DNA of 64,000 nt, taken from positions 124,001 through 188,000 of the forward strand of contig NZ_FNIJ01000006.1 in assembly GCF_900103845.1 (NCBI RefSeq), given 5' to 3'. The DNA is from Pseudomonas jinjuensis (GTDB lineage Bacteria > Pseudomonadota > Gammaproteobacteria > Pseudomonadales > Pseudomonadaceae). Each line of letters starts with the position of its first letter. Positions within the stretch are counted from its first letter, which is position 1. Below, piece by piece: positions 8,853 through 18,568 of the stretch. The notes below the pieces were generated by a model. That model had not been told where the DNA came from. It ran no database searches and worked only from the letters and a program-made list of their open reading frames with translations. A program made the translations under genes and the position numbers.

Positions 8853-8950
8853 CACTCAATCAAGTGTAAAGGCCGGAGATCGCAAAGGGAGCGACACTCC
8901 GACAACAACCTCACCTGCGTCCCGAGGGGAACGCAAGGAGAGTGTGTCAA
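8823..8950 (-). ncRNA. Candidate structured small RNA, minus strand
   Basis: Read on the minus strand, this intergenic stretch ends in a 9-bp hairpin (8831-8852, one A-C mismatch) followed directly by eight T residues, an intrinsic terminator. No minus-strand protein gene lies upstream to use it. Further upstream the RNA can fold a 7-bp hairpin at 8917-8934, nested in a longer stem pairing 8893-8900 with 8937-8948 apart from a bulge. The G-U pair in the inner hairpin exists only if the minus strand is transcribed. The 5' end is a guess from the structure and no convincing promoter was found. Confidence 0.4.
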
Positions 8951-9044
8951 ATCCTTTCCGCGACATCCGTAGCGCTTTGGTTTGCATTTGCAATGGAATG
9001 TAAACAGGCCCCGCGGCTGGCAGGATCGCCCGCTGCCCGGCAGA

Positions 9045-9761
9045 ATGCCCTGCATGCCGATTCCCGACGATTTCCTCACCCCGCCCCAGGCGCACTGGCC
9101 CCTGCCCTCGCCGCTCGCCGGCACGGTGCTGTGCAGCAGCCGCTTCGATCCCGCGCTCCTGGCCGACGACGGGGCGGCGCGCCACGGAGTGCCGCTGCCG
9201 GCCAACGTCGCCCGCGCGGTGGCCAAGCGTCGCGCCGAATACCTCGCCGGACGCATCTGCGCCCGCGACGCCATGGTCCGACTCGGGTGCCAGCCAGCGG
9301 TCCCCGGCACCGCCGAGGACCGCGCGCCGATCTGGCCGGCCGGGCTCTGCGGATCGATCACCCACAGCGAAGGCTGGGCCGCCGCGGTGGTCGCGAGGTC
9401 CTGCGACTGGCGCGGCCTGGGCATGGATGCGGAACAACTGCTGGAAGACCAGCGCGCCCTGCGCCTGGCGCAGGAAATCCTCACCGCCGACGAACTCGCC
9501 CGCCTCGACCCGCAACAGGCCGGCCTGCAGGTCACCCTGACCTTCTCGCTCAAGGAAAGCCTGTTCAAGGCGCTCTATCCGCTGGTGCTGCAGCGTTTCT
9601 ATTTCGAGGATGCCGAACTGCTGGAATGGCGCGCCGACGGCCAGGCGCGCGTGCGCCTGCTCGTCGATCTCGGTGGGGAATGGAAACGCGGCCGTGAACT
9701 GCAGGGCCAGTTCGGCCTGTTCGACGGCCGCCTGCTCAGCCTGGTGGCGATTCCCGCCTGA
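9045..9761 (+). CDS. pcpS: 4'-phosphopantetheinyl transferase PcpS
   Basis: This 238-residue Sfp/EntD-type enzyme transfers phosphopantetheine from CoA to carrier proteins. In Pseudomonas a single PcpS serves both fatty acid and siderophore synthesis. The motifs GSITHSEGWAAAVVA (about residues 102-116), WRGLGMDAEQL (Mg-binding) and FSLKESLFKALYPL (about 168-181) are those of the family. The whole chain closely follows the P. aeruginosa PcpS that I recall. I start it at the first ATG (9045) because this gives the same N-terminal length; 9054 is an alternative. Confidence 0.9.
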   Translation: MPCMPIPDDFLTPPQAHWPLPSPLAGTVLCSSRFDPALLADDGAARHGVPLPANVARAVAKRRAEYLAGRICARDAMVRLGCQPAVPGTAEDRAPIWPAGLCGSITHSEGWAAAVVARSCDWRGLGMDAEQLLEDQRALRLAQEILTADELARLDPQQAGLQVTLTFSLKESLFKALYPLVLQRFYFEDAELLEWRADGQARVRLLVDLGGEWKRGRELQGQFGLFDGRLLSLVAIPA

Positions 9762-9765
9762 CGGA

Positions 9766-10422
9766 TCAGTCGCGCGTCAGTCGGTAGACCGCTTCATCCA
9801 GCCGGGCCACCCCGCGCTGCTGGAACTTGCCGTTCTCCGCCAGCACGTCGCGCCGCTCGATTTCATCGACGCTCCAGGCCCCGGCGAACAGCTCGCGCAC
9901 TTCCGCCGCGGGAACCGAGAACGGCGGGCCGCTCATCTGTTCCTGCGGGTACTCCAGCGTCACCAGCAGGCCGCGCAAGGGCCGCGGCAGGATGGCGGAA
10001 AGGTGGCGCACATAATCGATGCGCAGGTCCGCCGGCAGGGCGATCAGCGCGGCGCGGTCGTAGAGCGCCCGGCAACCGGCCACCTGTTCGGGACGCAGCT
10101 GGAAGAAGTCGCCGAGGATGATCTCCACATCGCCATGCCGGTATACCGGCATCTCTCCCTGGCGATCCACCTCGGGCTCGACGCCCTGGGCGGCGAAGAA
10201 ATCCTCCACCGCCCGCTGCGCCAGCTCCACGCCCAGCACCCGCTGGCCGCGCCCGGCCAGCCAGAGCAGATCGAGACTCTTGCCGCACAGCGGCACCAGC
10301 ACCTGCGCCCCGGGCTCGACGCCGAGGGCCGGCCAGTGCTGCCGGAGGTAGGGGTTGACCTGATCCTGGTGAAAACCGATCTCGTTGCGCGCCCAGCGCT
10401 CCTGCCAGAACTCTTCGTGCAT
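9766..10422 (-). CDS. tpm: Thiopurine S-methyltransferase
   Basis: This 218-residue SAM-dependent methyltransferase matches bacterial Tpm in length and sequence: [18 protein letters not shown] at the start, the [21 protein letters not shown] motif (about residues 41-58) and [11 protein letters not shown]. Bacterial Tpm methylates selenium and tellurium species and thiopurines, giving oxyanion tolerance. The longer upstream frame is ignored; the ATG at 10422 gives the family N-terminus. It converges with pcpS four bases away. The small gene at 10505-10693 lies upstream on the same strand and may be co-transcribed. Confidence 0.92.
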   Translation of the reverse strand: MHEEFWQERWARNEIGFHQDQVNPYLRQHWPALGVEPGAQVLVPLCGKSLDLLWLAGRGQRVLGVELAQRAVEDFFAAQGVEPEVDRQGEMPVYRHGDVEIILGDFFQLRPEQVAGCRALYDRAALIALPADLRIDYVRHLSAILPRPLRGLLVTLEYPQEQMSGPPFSVPAAEVRELFAGAWSVDEIERRDVLAENGKFQQRGVARLDEAVYRLTRD

Positions 10423-10504
10423 GACTGCCCCCATCGCGACATTCGGGAAAGGGCCGCCCGCTGCGGCCCGAGGCAGGATATTCGCCGAATGGCCGGATAA
10501 CAGG

Positions 10505-10693
10505 CTAGTGCTGGAAGGCCAGACCCAGCATCCGCGGCAGCCAGTGCTGCTGCAGCGCATTGCGTTCGCTGGCTTCGACGATCTTGAGGCTGACCCGTCC
10601 GTCGCGCACGCGGTGGACGAGCACTTCGGTGCCGTCATCCAGCAGGATGCGGTCACCTTCGGCGAGGGTGAAGGCCTGGGTGGGTTGCTCCAT
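10505..10693 (-). CDS. Small hypothetical protein
   Basis: A 62-residue acidic-then-basic protein. Residues about 9-40 predict alternating beta strands ([33 protein letters not shown]), followed by a short helical tail. I do not recognise the family. The strand pattern loosely recalls small beta-barrel RNA-binding proteins such as CsrA, but identity is low and the RNA-contact residues are not conserved. The start is preceded by GAGGAG-like sequence (10695-10706). It sits 82 bases upstream of tpm on the same strand. Confidence 0.65.
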   Translation of the reverse strand: MEQPTQAFTLAEGDRILLDDGTEVLVHRVRDGRVSLKIVEASERNALQQHWLPRMLGLAFQH

Positions 10694-10975
10694 CTGTTGG
10701 CTCCTCGTTCTTGTAGGAATGGGCCCGGGAGTCTCCGTGCTTGAGCCGCCGCTGGGCCTGGGAGGCTCTCAGGACAGCATAGGCACGATTCGCCGAACCG
10801 GCTCGTTAGGAACGCTCTGAGGGATGGTTGTTCCCGGCCGGCCAATGTATCCGCCGGACGGCAGGAATGCGTTGAACACCATCAAGGAATGCGATGGTTA
10901 TGTTCGAAAACCCATACTGGATTTCGATCATTCGTCCGCTGAACATGGAAGCATTCCGGATTGCGAGGTTCACCC

Positions 10976-11743
10976 ATGCTTCCCTCCCTGTTCATCTCCC
11001 ACGGCTCCCCCATGCTCGCCCTGGACCCCGGCGCCAGCGCCGCGCCGCTCCAGCGCCTGGCCCGGGAACTGCCACGGCCACGGGCGATCCTGGTGGTCTC
11101 CGCGCACTGGGAAACGCCCGACCTGCGGGTCGGCAGCGCCATGCAGCCGGAGACCTGGCACGACTTCCATGGCTTCCCGGACGAGCTGTACCGCGTGCAG
11201 TACCCGGCGCCGGGCTCGCCGGAGCTGGCCGCGCGGGTGTTCGAACTGCTCGCCGCCGATCACCTGCCGGCCACCCTGGATGCCGAACGCCCGCGGGACC
11301 ACGGCGCCTGGGTGCCGCTCAGCCTGATGTACCCGCAGGCGGACATCCCGGTCGTGCAACTGTCCCTGCCCAGCCGCCTCGGCCCGGCCATGCAGGACCG
11401 CATCGGCAAGGCATTGCGTCCGCTGCGCGAGGAAGGCGTGCTGCTGATCGGCTCGGGCAGCATCACCCACAACCTCGGCGAACTGGACTGGCACGCCGGC
11501 CCCGAGGTGATCGAACCCTGGGCGCGGGAATTCCGCGACTGGATGGTGGAGAAGCTCGCCAGCGATGACCAGGAAGCGCTGTTCGACTACCGCCGCCAGG
11601 CACCCTGGGCGACGCGCAGTCATCCGCGCGACGAGCACCTGCTGCCGCTGTACTTCGCCCGCGGCGCCGGAGACGGGATGCAGGTGGAGCACGCCGGCTT
11701 CACCCTCGGGGCGCTGGGGATGGATATCTATCGGTTCGGATAA
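10976..11743 (+). CDS. ygiD: LigB-family extradiol dioxygenase (YgiD/4,5-DOPA dioxygenase-like)
   Basis: This 255-residue class III extradiol dioxygenase has the zinc or iron ligands of the DODA family: FISHGSP (residue about 9), VSAHWET (about 44), the proximal DHGAWVPL (about 108) and RDEHLLPLYF (about 217). E. coli YgiD cleaves L-DOPA at the 4,5 position; the native substrate is uncertain. ATG 10976 is used because GAGG lies at 10965-10968; the upstream TTG adds five residues only. The 282 bases before it hold no gene that I can support. Confidence 0.85.
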   Translation: MLPSLFISHGSPMLALDPGASAAPLQRLARELPRPRAILVVSAHWETPDLRVGSAMQPETWHDFHGFPDELYRVQYPAPGSPELAARVFELLAADHLPATLDAERPRDHGAWVPLSLMYPQADIPVVQLSLPSRLGPAMQDRIGKALRPLREEGVLLIGSGSITHNLGELDWHAGPEVIEPWAREFRDWMVEKLASDDQEALFDYRRQAPWATRSHPRDEHLLPLYFARGAGDGMQVEHAGFTLGALGMDIYRFG

Positions 11744-11770
11744 GGGCGAGCACCCCGGGATGCCCTTCGC

Positions 11771-11814
11771 GTAGGGCAGGTGAAACCCGCCGATCTTCCT
11801 GGCACCCGCCCTAC
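11771..11814. repeat. Short palindromic intergenic repeat
   Basis: GTAGGGC at 11771-11777 is mirrored by GCCCTAC at 11808-11814, around AGGTGAAACCCGCCG. The GTAGGG...CCCTAC ends are shared with elements at 16371-16448 and 42358-42444, so this belongs to the dispersed repeat set of the genome. Confidence 0.6.
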
Positions 11815-11842
11815 ATGCTGGCCCCGGCGCGACGGCCCCATG

Positions 11843-11867
11843 AAAAAGCCCCGCACTATGGCGGGGC
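11843..11867 (-). terminator. Terminator of the DEAD-box helicase gene
   Basis: GCCCCGC (11848-11854) pairs with GCGGGGC (11861-11867). On the minus strand it is followed by five T residues, the correct orientation to end deaD transcription. Confidence 0.8.
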
Positions 11868-11888
11868 TGCTTCATTCAGCGCCGAGGA

Positions 11889-13604
11889 TCAATCCTCGCG
11901 ATAGCGGCGCAGGCGCAGGGCCTTGCCGGCGACGCGGGTGTCCTTGAGCTTGCCGAGCAGGCGTTCCAGCCCCTCTTCCGGCAGCTCGATCAGGCTGAAG
12001 GTCTCGCGGATCTGGATGCGGCCGATGGCCTCGCGGGACAGGCCGCCCTCGTTGAGGATGGCGCCCAGCAGGTTCTTCGCCGCGACGCCGTCGCGCGCGC
12101 CCAGCGCGGTGCGGCAGCGGGCGCGGCCTTCGCTCGGCGGAGCCATCGGGCGGCGCTCGCCACCACGGTCGGCACGTTCGCCACGATCCGGACGGGCGCT
12201 ACGCTCGCCGCGGTCGCTACGTTCGCCACGTTCATAACGATCGCTGCGCTCGCGCGGTGCGGCCGGGGTCAGCGGCTGTTCGCGGCGTACCGATTCCAGG
12301 TCCAGCGCCTTGCCGGCGGTGAGCTTGGCGACCAGCACGGCGGCCAGGGTCTCGGCGTCGGTGCCGAGGCGGCGGCACAGCTCGTCACGCACGGCGCCAC
12401 GCTGGGCCACGGCGGTTTCCAGCAGCGGCTGCAGGCCGGCGGCGAGGCGCGACAGGCGTGCTTCCAGCACGGTCTCGGCGTCCGGCAGGCGTACTTCGCC
12501 GACCTTCTGCCCGGTCACGCGCTCGATCACCTGCAGCATGCGGCGCTCGCGCGGGGTGACCAGCAGCAGCGCGCGGCCTTCGCGGCCGGCGCGGCCGGTA
12601 CGGCCGATGCGGTGCACGTAGGACTCCGGGTCGTACGGCATGTCGATGTTCAGTACGTGGGTGATGCGCGCCACGTCCAGGCCGCGGGCGGCGACGTCGG
12701 TGGCGATGACGATGTCCAGCGAACCGTCCTTCAGCGACTCGATCACGCGCTCACGCTGCGCCTGCGGCATGTCGCCGTTCAGCGCGGCGGCGCGGTAGCC
12801 CTGGCGCTCGAGCAGCTCGGCGATGTCCAGGGTGGCCTGCTTGGTGCGCACGAAGCCGATCAGCGCGTCGAACTGCTCGACTTCCAGCAGACGCAGGATC
12901 GAGGCGGCCTTCTGGTCGGCATGAACCATCAGGTGGACCTGCTCGATGCGCGCCACGGTCTGGGTCTTGGCGGCGATGCGGACGTGCTTCGGCTCGTTCA
13001 GGTGGCGCTCGGCGATGCTGCGGATCGAGGCCGGCAGGGTCGCGGAGAACAGCACGGTCTGGCGGCCTTCCGGCATGGCCTCGAAGATCACTTCGAGGTC
13101 TTCCATGAAGCCGAGCTTGAGCATCTCGTCAGCCTCGTCGAGCACCAGGCGCTGGACGGTGGACAGCAGTTTCTCGTCGCGGCGCAGGTGGTCGCACAGG
13201 CGGCCCGGGGTGGCGACCAGGACCTGGGCGCCCTGGCGCAGGGCCTTGAGCTGCGGGCCCATGGGCGCGCCGCCGTAGACGGCGACGATGCCGACGCCCG
13301 ACAGCTGCTTGGAGTAGGTCTCGCACGCGGTGGCGACCTGCAGGGCCAGCTCGCGGGTCGGGACGAGGATCAGTACCTGCGGCTCGCGGCGCGCCGGGTC
13401 GATCTTCGACAGCAGCGGCAGGGCGAAGGCGGCGGTCTTGCCGGTGCCGGTCTGCGCCTGGCCGATCATGTCGTGGCCTTCGAGAATTACCGGGATCGAC
13501 TGGGCCTGGATCGGCGACGGCTCTTCGTAGCCGACCGCGGCGATCGCCGCCAGAACATTGGGATGAATACCGAGCGCGGCGAAGCCGCCGGTTTCCTGGG
13601 TCAT
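11889..13604 (-). CDS. deaD: DEAD-box ATP-dependent RNA helicase
   Basis: This 571-residue helicase has all core motifs: the Q motif near residue 30, AQTGTGKT (Walker A), PTRELALQ, TPGRL, DEAD in VLDEADEMLKLGF, SAT, ARGLDV and HRIGRTGRAGR. The C-terminal part contains a DbpA/CsdA-like RNA-binding domain. Between the domains lies a low-complexity stretch (about residues 455-490) rich in repeated ERSDRGER-type units. It probably acts in cold-shock RNA unwinding and ribosome assembly. I start at ATG 13604, not the longer frame. The upstream leader is long and strongly structured. Confidence 0.93.
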   Translation of the reverse strand: MTQETGGFAALGIHPNVLAAIAAVGYEEPSPIQAQSIPVILEGHDMIGQAQTGTGKTAAFALPLLSKIDPARREPQVLILVPTRELALQVATACETYSKQLSGVGIVAVYGGAPMGPQLKALRQGAQVLVATPGRLCDHLRRDEKLLSTVQRLVLDEADEMLKLGFMEDLEVIFEAMPEGRQTVLFSATLPASIRSIAERHLNEPKHVRIAAKTQTVARIEQVHLMVHADQKAASILRLLEVEQFDALIGFVRTKQATLDIAELLERQGYRAAALNGDMPQAQRERVIESLKDGSLDIVIATDVAARGLDVARITHVLNIDMPYDPESYVHRIGRTGRAGREGRALLLVTPRERRMLQVIERVTGQKVGEVRLPDAETVLEARLSRLAAGLQPLLETAVAQRGAVRDELCRRLGTDAETLAAVLVAKLTAGKALDLESVRREQPLTPAAPRERSDRYERGERSDRGERSARPDRGERADRGGERRPMAPPSEGRARCRTALGARDGVAAKNLLGAILNEGGLSREAIGRIQIRETFSLIELPEEGLERLLGKLKDTRVAGKALRLRRYRED

Positions 13605-13983
13605 GGGTTTTGCCTCTAAGTATCCGCAAAGACCCAAGAGCCAGGCTGCGCATGCCCTGTACGACGGTGAAACGTCACCCAGGCAGCCGGAAAGAGGGGA
13701 TTTGCGAAATCGATTGGAAGAAGAATTACGTCAAGGAGTGTCCGCACAGCGGACGCACAGACAGAGCGACAGCTCCGAAAGATGCGGGTCCCAGAACGGG
13801 GCTTTTTTGGCCGGCGCGCATCATACCGGAAATCCCGCGGAATGTGCGCCTTTTCCGATAGTCCCCGGCGAACGGTCGGATCGCAGACCGGCCGGATGGC
13901 CCCGCGCATGCCGGTTCCGCCCGCGGCGGCGGGCACGATTCCGGCCTGCGCAGCGCCCTGCCGCACAAGCCGTCCAGCCACCG
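13605..13983. other. 379-base gap upstream of deaD
   Basis: No protein gene can be supported here. It holds the deaD promoter and leader, including the hairpins at 13644-13688 and 13740-13754. A plus-strand run of six T residues at 13803-13808 follows a weak 7-bp stem (AGCTCCG near 13771 with CGGGGCT near 13797). That could terminate a short plus-strand transcript, but no gene or promoter for one is visible. Confidence 0.5.
13644..13688 (-). promoter_or_regulatory. Nested stem-loop in the deaD leader
   Basis: On the minus strand, about 40 bases before the deaD ATG, three stems nest: 13683-13688 with 13644-13649 (6 bp), 13680-13682 with 13657-13659, and 13675-13679 with 13666-13670 closing a four-base loop. 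A second perfect 6-bp hairpin lies at 13740-13754. Such folding just before an RNA helicase gene suggests cis control of its mRNA, which is inference. Confidence 0.5.
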
Positions 13984-14730
13984 TCACTGCGCCGGACGCA
14001 GCGACTCGATATAGCCCTGCAGCGGATAGCCGAGGTCCGGCTCCAGCGCGGCGGCACGCTTCTTCAGGGCAGGCAGGTCGAGTTCCTGGTCGAGGTCGGC
14101 CGGCACGAACAGGATCACGTTACCCTCCGGCACCGGGCACTCCAGGTAATGGTGGTGATAGCGGCCGCGCAGCAATGCGGCGCCCAGCGGCTTGCCTTCG
14201 TCGGTGCTCCACTGGTTGATCACCAGCCAGCCGCCCGGACGCAGGCGCTCGCGGCAGGCGCCGAGGAAGCCCCAGGCCAGGTGCGCCGGCGCCGGGCCGG
14301 TGTCGGTGTAGAGATCGAGGAAGATCAGGTCGGCCGGCTCACAACCGGCCAGTTCCTCCACCGCGTCGCCGATGCGCAGGTTCAGCCGCGGATCGTCCAC
14401 CAGCCCCAGATGCTCGCGGGCCAGGCGCGGAATCGCCGGGCGCAGCTCGATGGCCTCCACCTCTTCCAGCGGCAGGTATTTCAGGCACGCCTGGGTCAGG
14501 CTGCCGGCGCCAAAGCCGAGGAACAGCGCGCGCTTCGGCCCCTCGTGGCAGAGCGCGCCGAGCAGCATGGCGCGCGAATAGTCGTATTCCAGCCAGCTCG
14601 GATCGCCGATGCGCACACAGCTCTGCTCCACCTCGTCGCCGAATTCCAGGTAGCGGTAGCCACCCTGCTCGACGATGCGGATCACGCCGAAGGCATCCAT
14701 TTCCTCGACTATCAGGCGCTCGTCGCTCAT
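13984..14730 (-). CDS. Spermidine synthase-like methyltransferase-fold protein
   Basis: This 248-residue Rossmann-fold protein resembles the spermidine synthase (SpeE) superfamily: ALFLGFGAGSLTQACLKYLP (nucleotide motif), EAIELRPAIPRLAREHLG with the acidic ribose-binding residue, and ADLIFLDLYTD at the position of the catalytic aspartate. It lacks the full polyamine-binding pattern of a true aminopropyltransferase, so the activity is uncertain. The ATG at 14730 is chosen because the family N-terminus begins there. It diverges from the DAHP synthase gene across 132 bases. Confidence 0.75.
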   Translation of the reverse strand: MSDERLIVEEMDAFGVIRIVEQGGYRYLEFGDEVEQSCVRIGDPSWLEYDYSRAMLLGALCHEGPKRALFLGFGAGSLTQACLKYLPLEEVEAIELRPAIPRLAREHLGLVDDPRLNLRIGDAVEELAGCEPADLIFLDLYTDTGPAPAHLAWGFLGACRERLRPGGWLVINQWSTDEGKPLGAALLRGRYHHHYLECPVPEGNVILFVPADLDQELDLPALKKRAAALEPDLGYPLQGYIESLRPAQ

Positions 14731-14817
14731 CGACGCACCCTGTGGTTGACCTGTGCCACGCGAATTCCCCACTCCGAACAAAAGCGCAAGGATAACAGGC
14801 CGGACCGCCCCGGCTAG

Positions 14818-16209
<1,392 letters not shown>

Positions 16210-16220
16210 GCGATATCTGG

Positions 16221-16448
16221 TCGCGGGCATGGCCCGCTCCTACAACATCGCCGGCCTTATCGTTCCCACGCTCCTGCGTGGGAATGCCGCTCTCGACGCT
16301 CCCGCGTCGATGGGACGCGGAGCGTCCCCGGATGGGTTCCCACGCGGGAGCGTGGGAACCATGAACAACAGGTAGGGTGGATGAGGCTTTTTTCATCCAC
16401 CATCGCGGCCATGGGCCATGGTGGATCGGTGGAGCTGATCCACCCTAC
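16221..16448. repeat. Cluster of REP-like palindromic repeats
   Basis: Three repeat types follow each other. TCGCGGGCATGGCCCGC at 16221-16237 recurs at 44892-44908 and 45021-45037. An inverted pair of CGTTCCCACGC elements lies at 16261-16286 and 16335-16360. A GTAGGGTGGATGAG...GATCCACCCTAC element at 16371-16448 recurs at 29159-29240. All sit between the DAHP synthase and alkX-like stops, a convergent gap typical for REP elements. Confidence 0.85.
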
Positions 16449-16461
16449 GTCCTCCCCGACC

Positions 16462-17676
16462 CTATGCGAGCAATGCCCTGAGCCGCACGCCCAACGGCCT
16501 GCGGCATTCCACATGCACATCGGCCAGCCCCAGCCAGTCCGCCATTTCGCGCAACTGCGCGGCCAGGGCGATCAGTCCCGCCTCGCCCAGCCCCTTCTCC
16601 TCTTCGTGCACGGCGTGCACCGCCAGGCGCTCGCGGCCGCGTTCTGTGCGCAGGTCGACCCGCGCGGCGAGGCGTTCGTCGAACAGGAACGGCAGCACGT
16701 AGTAGCCGTACACGCGCTTGTGCTGTGGGGTGTAGATCTCCAGGCGATAGTGGAAATCGAACAGGCGCTCGGTGCGCGCCCGTTCCCAGACCAGCGAATC
16801 GAAGGGCGACAGCAGGGCGCTGGCCTTCACCTTGCGCGGAATGACCGGCTCGCCGGGGCAGTAGGCCGCCTGCCCCCAGCCATCGACGCGCGCCGGCAGC
16901 AGCTCGCCGGCCTCCACCAGTTCGGCCAGGCGCGCCTTGCTGTCCTCCGGCTTCAGGCGGAAGTAGTCGCGCAGGTCCTTCTCCGTCGCCACGCCCAGCG
17001 CGCCGGCGGCGTGCAGCAGCAGGCCGCGCTGGGCCTCGCTTTCATCCGGCTCCGGCTGTTCCAGCAGGGCCGACGGTAGAACCCGCTCGGGCAGGTCGTA
17101 GAGCCGCTCGAAACCCCGCCGCCCCGATACCGTCACCTCGCCGGCGGCGAACAGCCATTCCAGCGCGTGCTTTTCCGCGCTCCAGTCCCACCAGGGGCCG
17201 GCGCGCTCGGTGCGGGTGGTCAGGCTGCCGGCGCCGAGGGCGCCCTGTTCGCGCACGGCCTGCAGCACGCGCTCGATCACCTCGCGCTGCTCCCTGCCGA
17301 ATCGCGCCAGCTGCGCATAGATGCCCTCCCCTCTGGCTGCGCGGCGCATGCGCCAGCGCATCAGCGGATAGAGTTCCAGCGGCAGCAGTGACGCCTCGTG
17401 CCCCCAGTATTCGAACAATCGCCGATGCCGCCCGGCGCTCCAGGCCGCCTCGTCGAGCAATGCTTGCGGATAGCCGCCGAGGCGGGAGAACAGCGGCAGG
17501 TAGTGCGAGCGCACCAAGGCGTTGACCGAATCGATCTGCAGCACGCCCAGCCGTTCGAACAGGCGCTGCAGATGGCGCCGCTGCACCGCTCCGCGCGGAC
17601 GGCGTTCGGCAAAACCCTGGGCGGCCAGGGCCAGCCGGCGGGCTTCCTTCAGGGACAGCGATTCGATGGCGGACAT
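16462..17676 (-). CDS. Crosslink-repair DNA glycosylase YcaQ/AlkX family
   Basis: This 404-residue winged-helix protein belongs to the HTH_42 family (AlkZ/AlkX). The catalytic QxD element is seen as LQIDSVNALVRSHYLPLFSRLG around residues 50-70, which fits the AlkX (E. coli YcaQ) branch rather than the QxQ AlkZ branch. AlkX enzymes remove alkylated bases and unhook interstrand crosslinks. Later blocks LLSPFDSLVWERARTERLF and YTPQHKRVYGYYVLP are also typical. The start is the ATG at 17676 (MSAIESLSLKEARRLAL); upstream frame is spurious. Confidence 0.88.
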   Translation of the reverse strand: MSAIESLSLKEARRLALAAQGFAERRPRGAVQRRHLQRLFERLGVLQIDSVNALVRSHYLPLFSRLGGYPQALLDEAAWSAGRHRRLFEYWGHEASLLPLELYPLMRWRMRRAARGEGIYAQLARFGREQREVIERVLQAVREQGALGAGSLTTRTERAGPWWDWSAEKHALEWLFAAGEVTVSGRRGFERLYDLPERVLPSALLEQPEPDESEAQRGLLLHAAGALGVATEKDLRDYFRLKPEDSKARLAELVEAGELLPARVDGWGQAAYCPGEPVIPRKVKASALLSPFDSLVWERARTERLFDFHYRLEIYTPQHKRVYGYYVLPFLFDERLAARVDLRTERGRERLAVHAVHEEEKGLGEAGLIALAAQLREMADWLGLADVHVECRRPLGVRLRALLA

Positions 17677-17717
17677 GGACTCATTTCGCGACGGACGAGC
17701 CCATGATCCTAGCCGCT

Positions 17718-18188
17718 TCAGGCAGGCAAGGGCACGCCATGCGGAGCGGGATAGGGATTGGCGAAGGTGAAGGCTTCCGGCGAAGGACCCTGCGCCTGCA
17801 GTTTCAGCAACGCGTCGCGGGCGGATTCGACACCGGGCAGCTCGCCGGCCGGCAGCCACCAGAGCGCCAGGCTGGGGACGGTCAGGCGTTCCATCCATTC
17901 GCGCTTCTGCTTCAGGACCGCCAGGTGCTCGCCGGAATAGACGAAATCCCGCAGCGCCTCGACGGATTCCCACACCGACAGGTTGACGATGATCCGCTCG
18001 TCCTCGAAGGCGCGGATGGACGTCGCATCGCCCTCTTCGGTCTGCAGCCGCCAGACGAAACCGGGACTCGCGTCGGCCAGCCGATTGACGTGGTCGAGCT
18101 GGTCGACGAAGCCCTTCATCAGCGGGTGATCGAGAGGCTCGCGGGTCCTGGCGATGTTCACCTGGGCGAGATGGTAGGTGGCTGGCAT
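17718..18188 (-). CDS. DUF3291 domain protein (antibiotic monooxygenase-like fold)
   Basis: A 156-residue protein that matches the DUF3291 family: it starts YHLAQVNIAR, contains SPGFVWRLQTEEGDATSIR, and has VNLSVWESVEALRDFVYSG followed by WWLPAGELPGVESARDAL. These are ferredoxin-like dimeric alpha-beta barrels related to antibiotic biosynthesis monooxygenases; no reaction is established. It lies 41 bases upstream of the alkX-like gene on the same strand and may share its transcript. Confidence 0.8.
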   Translation of the reverse strand: MPATYHLAQVNIARTREPLDHPLMKGFVDQLDHVNRLADASPGFVWRLQTEEGDATSIRAFEDERIIVNLSVWESVEALRDFVYSGEHLAVLKQKREWMERLTVPSLALWWLPAGELPGVESARDALLKLQAQGPSPEAFTFANPYPAPHGVPLPA

Positions 18189-18259
18189 GGCGGCATTCCC
18201 TTGCGATATGGACGGGTGGAGTGTAGGTGCAGCACGGCCAAGCCGTGCTGCCGGGGTGG

Positions 18260-18493
18260 TCAGTGCTTCAGCGGGTCGTCCCAGAAGTGGCGATGGATCT
18301 CCCGATCGACATCCGCGCGGGTCAGGCCGATGTCCTTCAGCGTGGCGTCGCTCAGCGAAGCGAGGTTCTGCCGTTGCCGGTGCAGCTGCAGCCAGCGCCG
18401 CAGGACGGCCAGCGCGCGTTTCCAGATCGGAGCGGCGATCTCCCGACGGGGAGTCTTGTACGAGGTTGCAACGAAACCGAGTTGACCTTTCAT
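18260..18493 (-). CDS. DUF1127 domain small protein
   Basis: This 77-residue basic protein has a C-terminal DUF1127 domain: WLQLHRQRQNLASLSDATLKDIGLTRADVDREIHRHFWDD. The family (YjiS-like) comprises small proteins linked in other bacteria to RNA binding, phosphate or carbon metabolism. It diverges from the LysR gene, with an 8-bp inverted repeat between them, so the LysR protein may regulate it. Confidence 0.8.
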   Translation of the reverse strand: MKGQLGFVATSYKTPRREIAAPIWKRALAVLRRWLQLHRQRQNLASLSDATLKDIGLTRADVDREIHRHFWDDPLKH

Positions 18494-18535
18494 CTTGATG
18501 CCCTCCCTTCAGGCTTGGCGTCAGTGTCGCTCCGG

Positions 18536-18568
18536 GCATAAGATCAATCCAACGAATCATTCTTATGC
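18536..18568. promoter_or_regulatory. Inverted repeat, candidate LysR operator
   Basis: GCATAAGA (18536-18543) and TCTTATGC (18561-18568) form perfect 8-bp arms around 17 bases, midway between the divergent DUF1127 and LysR genes. Position and symmetry fit a LysR-type autoregulatory site; binding is inferred. Confidence 0.5.

Noticed and set aside
13771..13808. Plus-strand terminator-like stem and T run upstream of deaD
   Set aside because: The stem is 7 bp with a G-T pair and a 19-base loop, and no gene or promoter lies upstream on the plus strand.
16261..16360. Regular palindromic repeats considered as a CRISPR array
   Set aside because: Units are inverted rather than direct, spacers are not constant and no cas genes are present.
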